Origin: Actinomycetes bacterium
GTDB taxonomy: Bacteria; Actinomycetota; UBA4738; HRBIN12
DNA: 32,635 nucleotides
Direction of reading: 5' to 3'
NCBI GenBank assembly: GCA_021155985.1
Contig: JAJNBA010000047.1
Span: 1-32,635, forward strand
Position 1 is the first letter of the stretch. Each line of letters opens with the position of its first letter. This document shows positions 31,899 to 32,635 of the stretch, one piece after another. A program made the position numbers and the translations under genes. Below the pieces are notes generated by a model, which was not told the origin of the DNA, ran no database searches, and worked only from the letters and a program-made list of their open reading frames with translations.

Positions 31899-32635
31899 GT
31901 GCGGATCCTCGTGTGGCACGGATGGCTCCTGGAGGGGTCGGGTTCCAACGTCGCGACCGCGCGGATCGTCGAGGTCTGGCGCGCCGGAGGACACGATGTG
32001 CTGCTGGTGTGCCAGGAGCGACATCCGGAGCGGTACCCGTGGATCGACGCGTGGGGGGTGCTGGACCGCGACGACGTCTCGACGATCGAACCGAACCCGA
32101 ACGCCTCAGATGCTCCCGGCCGATGCGTCCTGCTCCGCCCGGAGATCGGCACGCTCCTCCCCGTGTTCGTCGTCGATCACTACGAGGGCTTCGAGGACGT
32201 CCGCCCGTTCGTCGATCTCGCCGAAGACGAGCTGGAGACCTACCTCCGCGCGAACGTCGAGGCGCTCCGCGCCGCCGCGGCCGCGCATCGCCCCGACGTC
32301 ACGTTCGTCGGCCACGGGATCCCCGGAGCCGCGATCGGGCGCCGTTCCTTGGGAGCCGGCTCCTACGTCGCGAAGATCCACGGCAGCGATCTCGAGTACG
32401 CGATCCGACCCCAGGCCCGGTATCGGACGCTCGCTCGCGAAGGACTGGAGGCAGCTCTCGCCGTCGTCGGTCCCAGCGCGGAGTCGCTCCGGCGATGCGT
32501 GGAGCTCGTGCCGCAGACCACCTCGAACGCCCGGGTGGTGCCGCCCGGGGTCAACGTGGCGACGTTCCGGCCGCGACCGAGGGCGGAGGCCCTCCGAGAG
32601 GTGGCCGACCGGCTCGAGCAGGACGAGTCGACGCG
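31899..32635 (+). CDS. GT4-type glycosyltransferase, truncated by the window edge
   Basis: An open frame of at least 245 residues without a stop, running off the right end. It starts RILVWHGWLLEGSGSNVATARIVEVWRAGGHDV, the N-terminal Rossmann-like domain of GT-B glycosyltransferases, and continues with VAKIHGSDLEYAIR, VVGPSAESLRR and VVPPGVNVATFRP, the hinge into the nucleotide-sugar domain of GT4 enzymes. GTG 31899 has no ribosome-binding site; TACCAT at 31888-31893 could be a -10 for a leaderless transcript. The catabolic island appears to end here. Confidence 0.85.
   Translation, partial: MRILVWHGWLLEGSGSNVATARIVEVWRAGGHDVLLVCQERHPERYPWIDAWGVLDRDDVSTIEPNPNASDAPGRCVLLRPEIGTLLPVFVVDHYEGFEDVRPFVDLAEDELETYLRANVEALRAAAAAHRPDVTFVGHGIPGAAIGRRSLGAGSYVAKIHGSDLEYAIRPQARYRTLAREGLEAALAVVGPSAESLRRCVELVPQTTSNARVVPPGVNVATFRPRPRAEALREVADRLEQDEST

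Noticed and set aside
1-32635. CRISPR arrays, tRNA, rRNA, insertion sequences, attachment sites
   Set aside because: Looked for direct repeats, tRNA-like cloverleaf ends and transposase or integrase motifs; none seen.

Overview
The window is a G+C-rich bacterial segment (about two thirds G+C by eye, strong G/C third-codon bias, many GTG starts, purine-rich ribosome-binding sites). The style (poly-glycine lipoprotein linkers, FCD-type GntR regulators, tandem NitT/TauT-type ABC cassettes, many small catabolic operons) suggests an uncultured Actinomycetota or Chloroflexota-like soil or marine heterotroph; I cannot fix the phylum. No rRNA, tRNA, CRISPR array, transposase or phage gene was seen. 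No gene-free stretch exceeds 300 bases; the longest (11351-11530 and 17993-18183) hold promoter and operator signals.

Layout. 53-1129 (-) is a stand-alone substrate-binding lipoprotein with its own terminator. 1211-2128 (+) is an EamA exporter. 2125-3858 (-) is a GntR regulator followed by a Gfo/Idh/MocA oxidoreductase. 4033-6295 (+) is an M24 metallohydrolase plus a second EamA transporter. 6292-9590 (-) is a tightly overlapping operon: HisD/HpsN-like dehydrogenase, SDR, cyclase-family hydrolase, and a peroxiredoxin whose catalytic position is an in-frame UGA, probably selenocysteine. Divergent to it, 9686-11350 (+) encodes a zinc alcohol dehydrogenase joined in frame to a GntR/FCD regulator. 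11531-17992 (+) is ABC cassette A (binding protein, two permeases, ATPase), two paralogous cupins, an MFS transporter and a crotonase. 18184-25847 (+) is ABC cassette B with the same order, then aldehyde dehydrogenase, fumarylacetoacetate-hydrolase-family protein, carboxymuconolactone-decarboxylase-family protein and a 4,5-dihydroxyphthalate-decarboxylase-like protein. 25865-31809 holds an ABM monooxygenase, a D-2-hydroxyacid dehydrogenase with a disturbed start, an ACMSD-type amidohydrolase, a flavin monooxygenase resembling 2,6-dihydroxypyridine 3-hydroxylase, a cupin, a cyclic amidohydrolase and a RidA protein. A glycosyltransferase runs off the right edge.

How it works together. The region reads as a catabolic island: high-affinity uptake of small anionic, sulfonated or heteroaromatic compounds, then oxidation, decarboxylation and hydrolysis. 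A short AT-rich near-palindrome (core CATTATATAyArY) recurs in most promoter regions, and the three binding-protein genes share the closest copies on their coding strands. With two FCD-type GntR regulators present, this suggests one shared regulon. The adjacency of HisD-like, SDR and zinc-dependent alcohol dehydrogenases recalls the HpsN/HpsO/HpsP set for 2,3-dihydroxypropane-1-sulfonate, but no sulfite-releasing lyase is present, so the substrate is unproven.

The strongest unusual signal is the UGA at 6640-6642, followed by a hairpin fitting the bacterial SECIS pattern.
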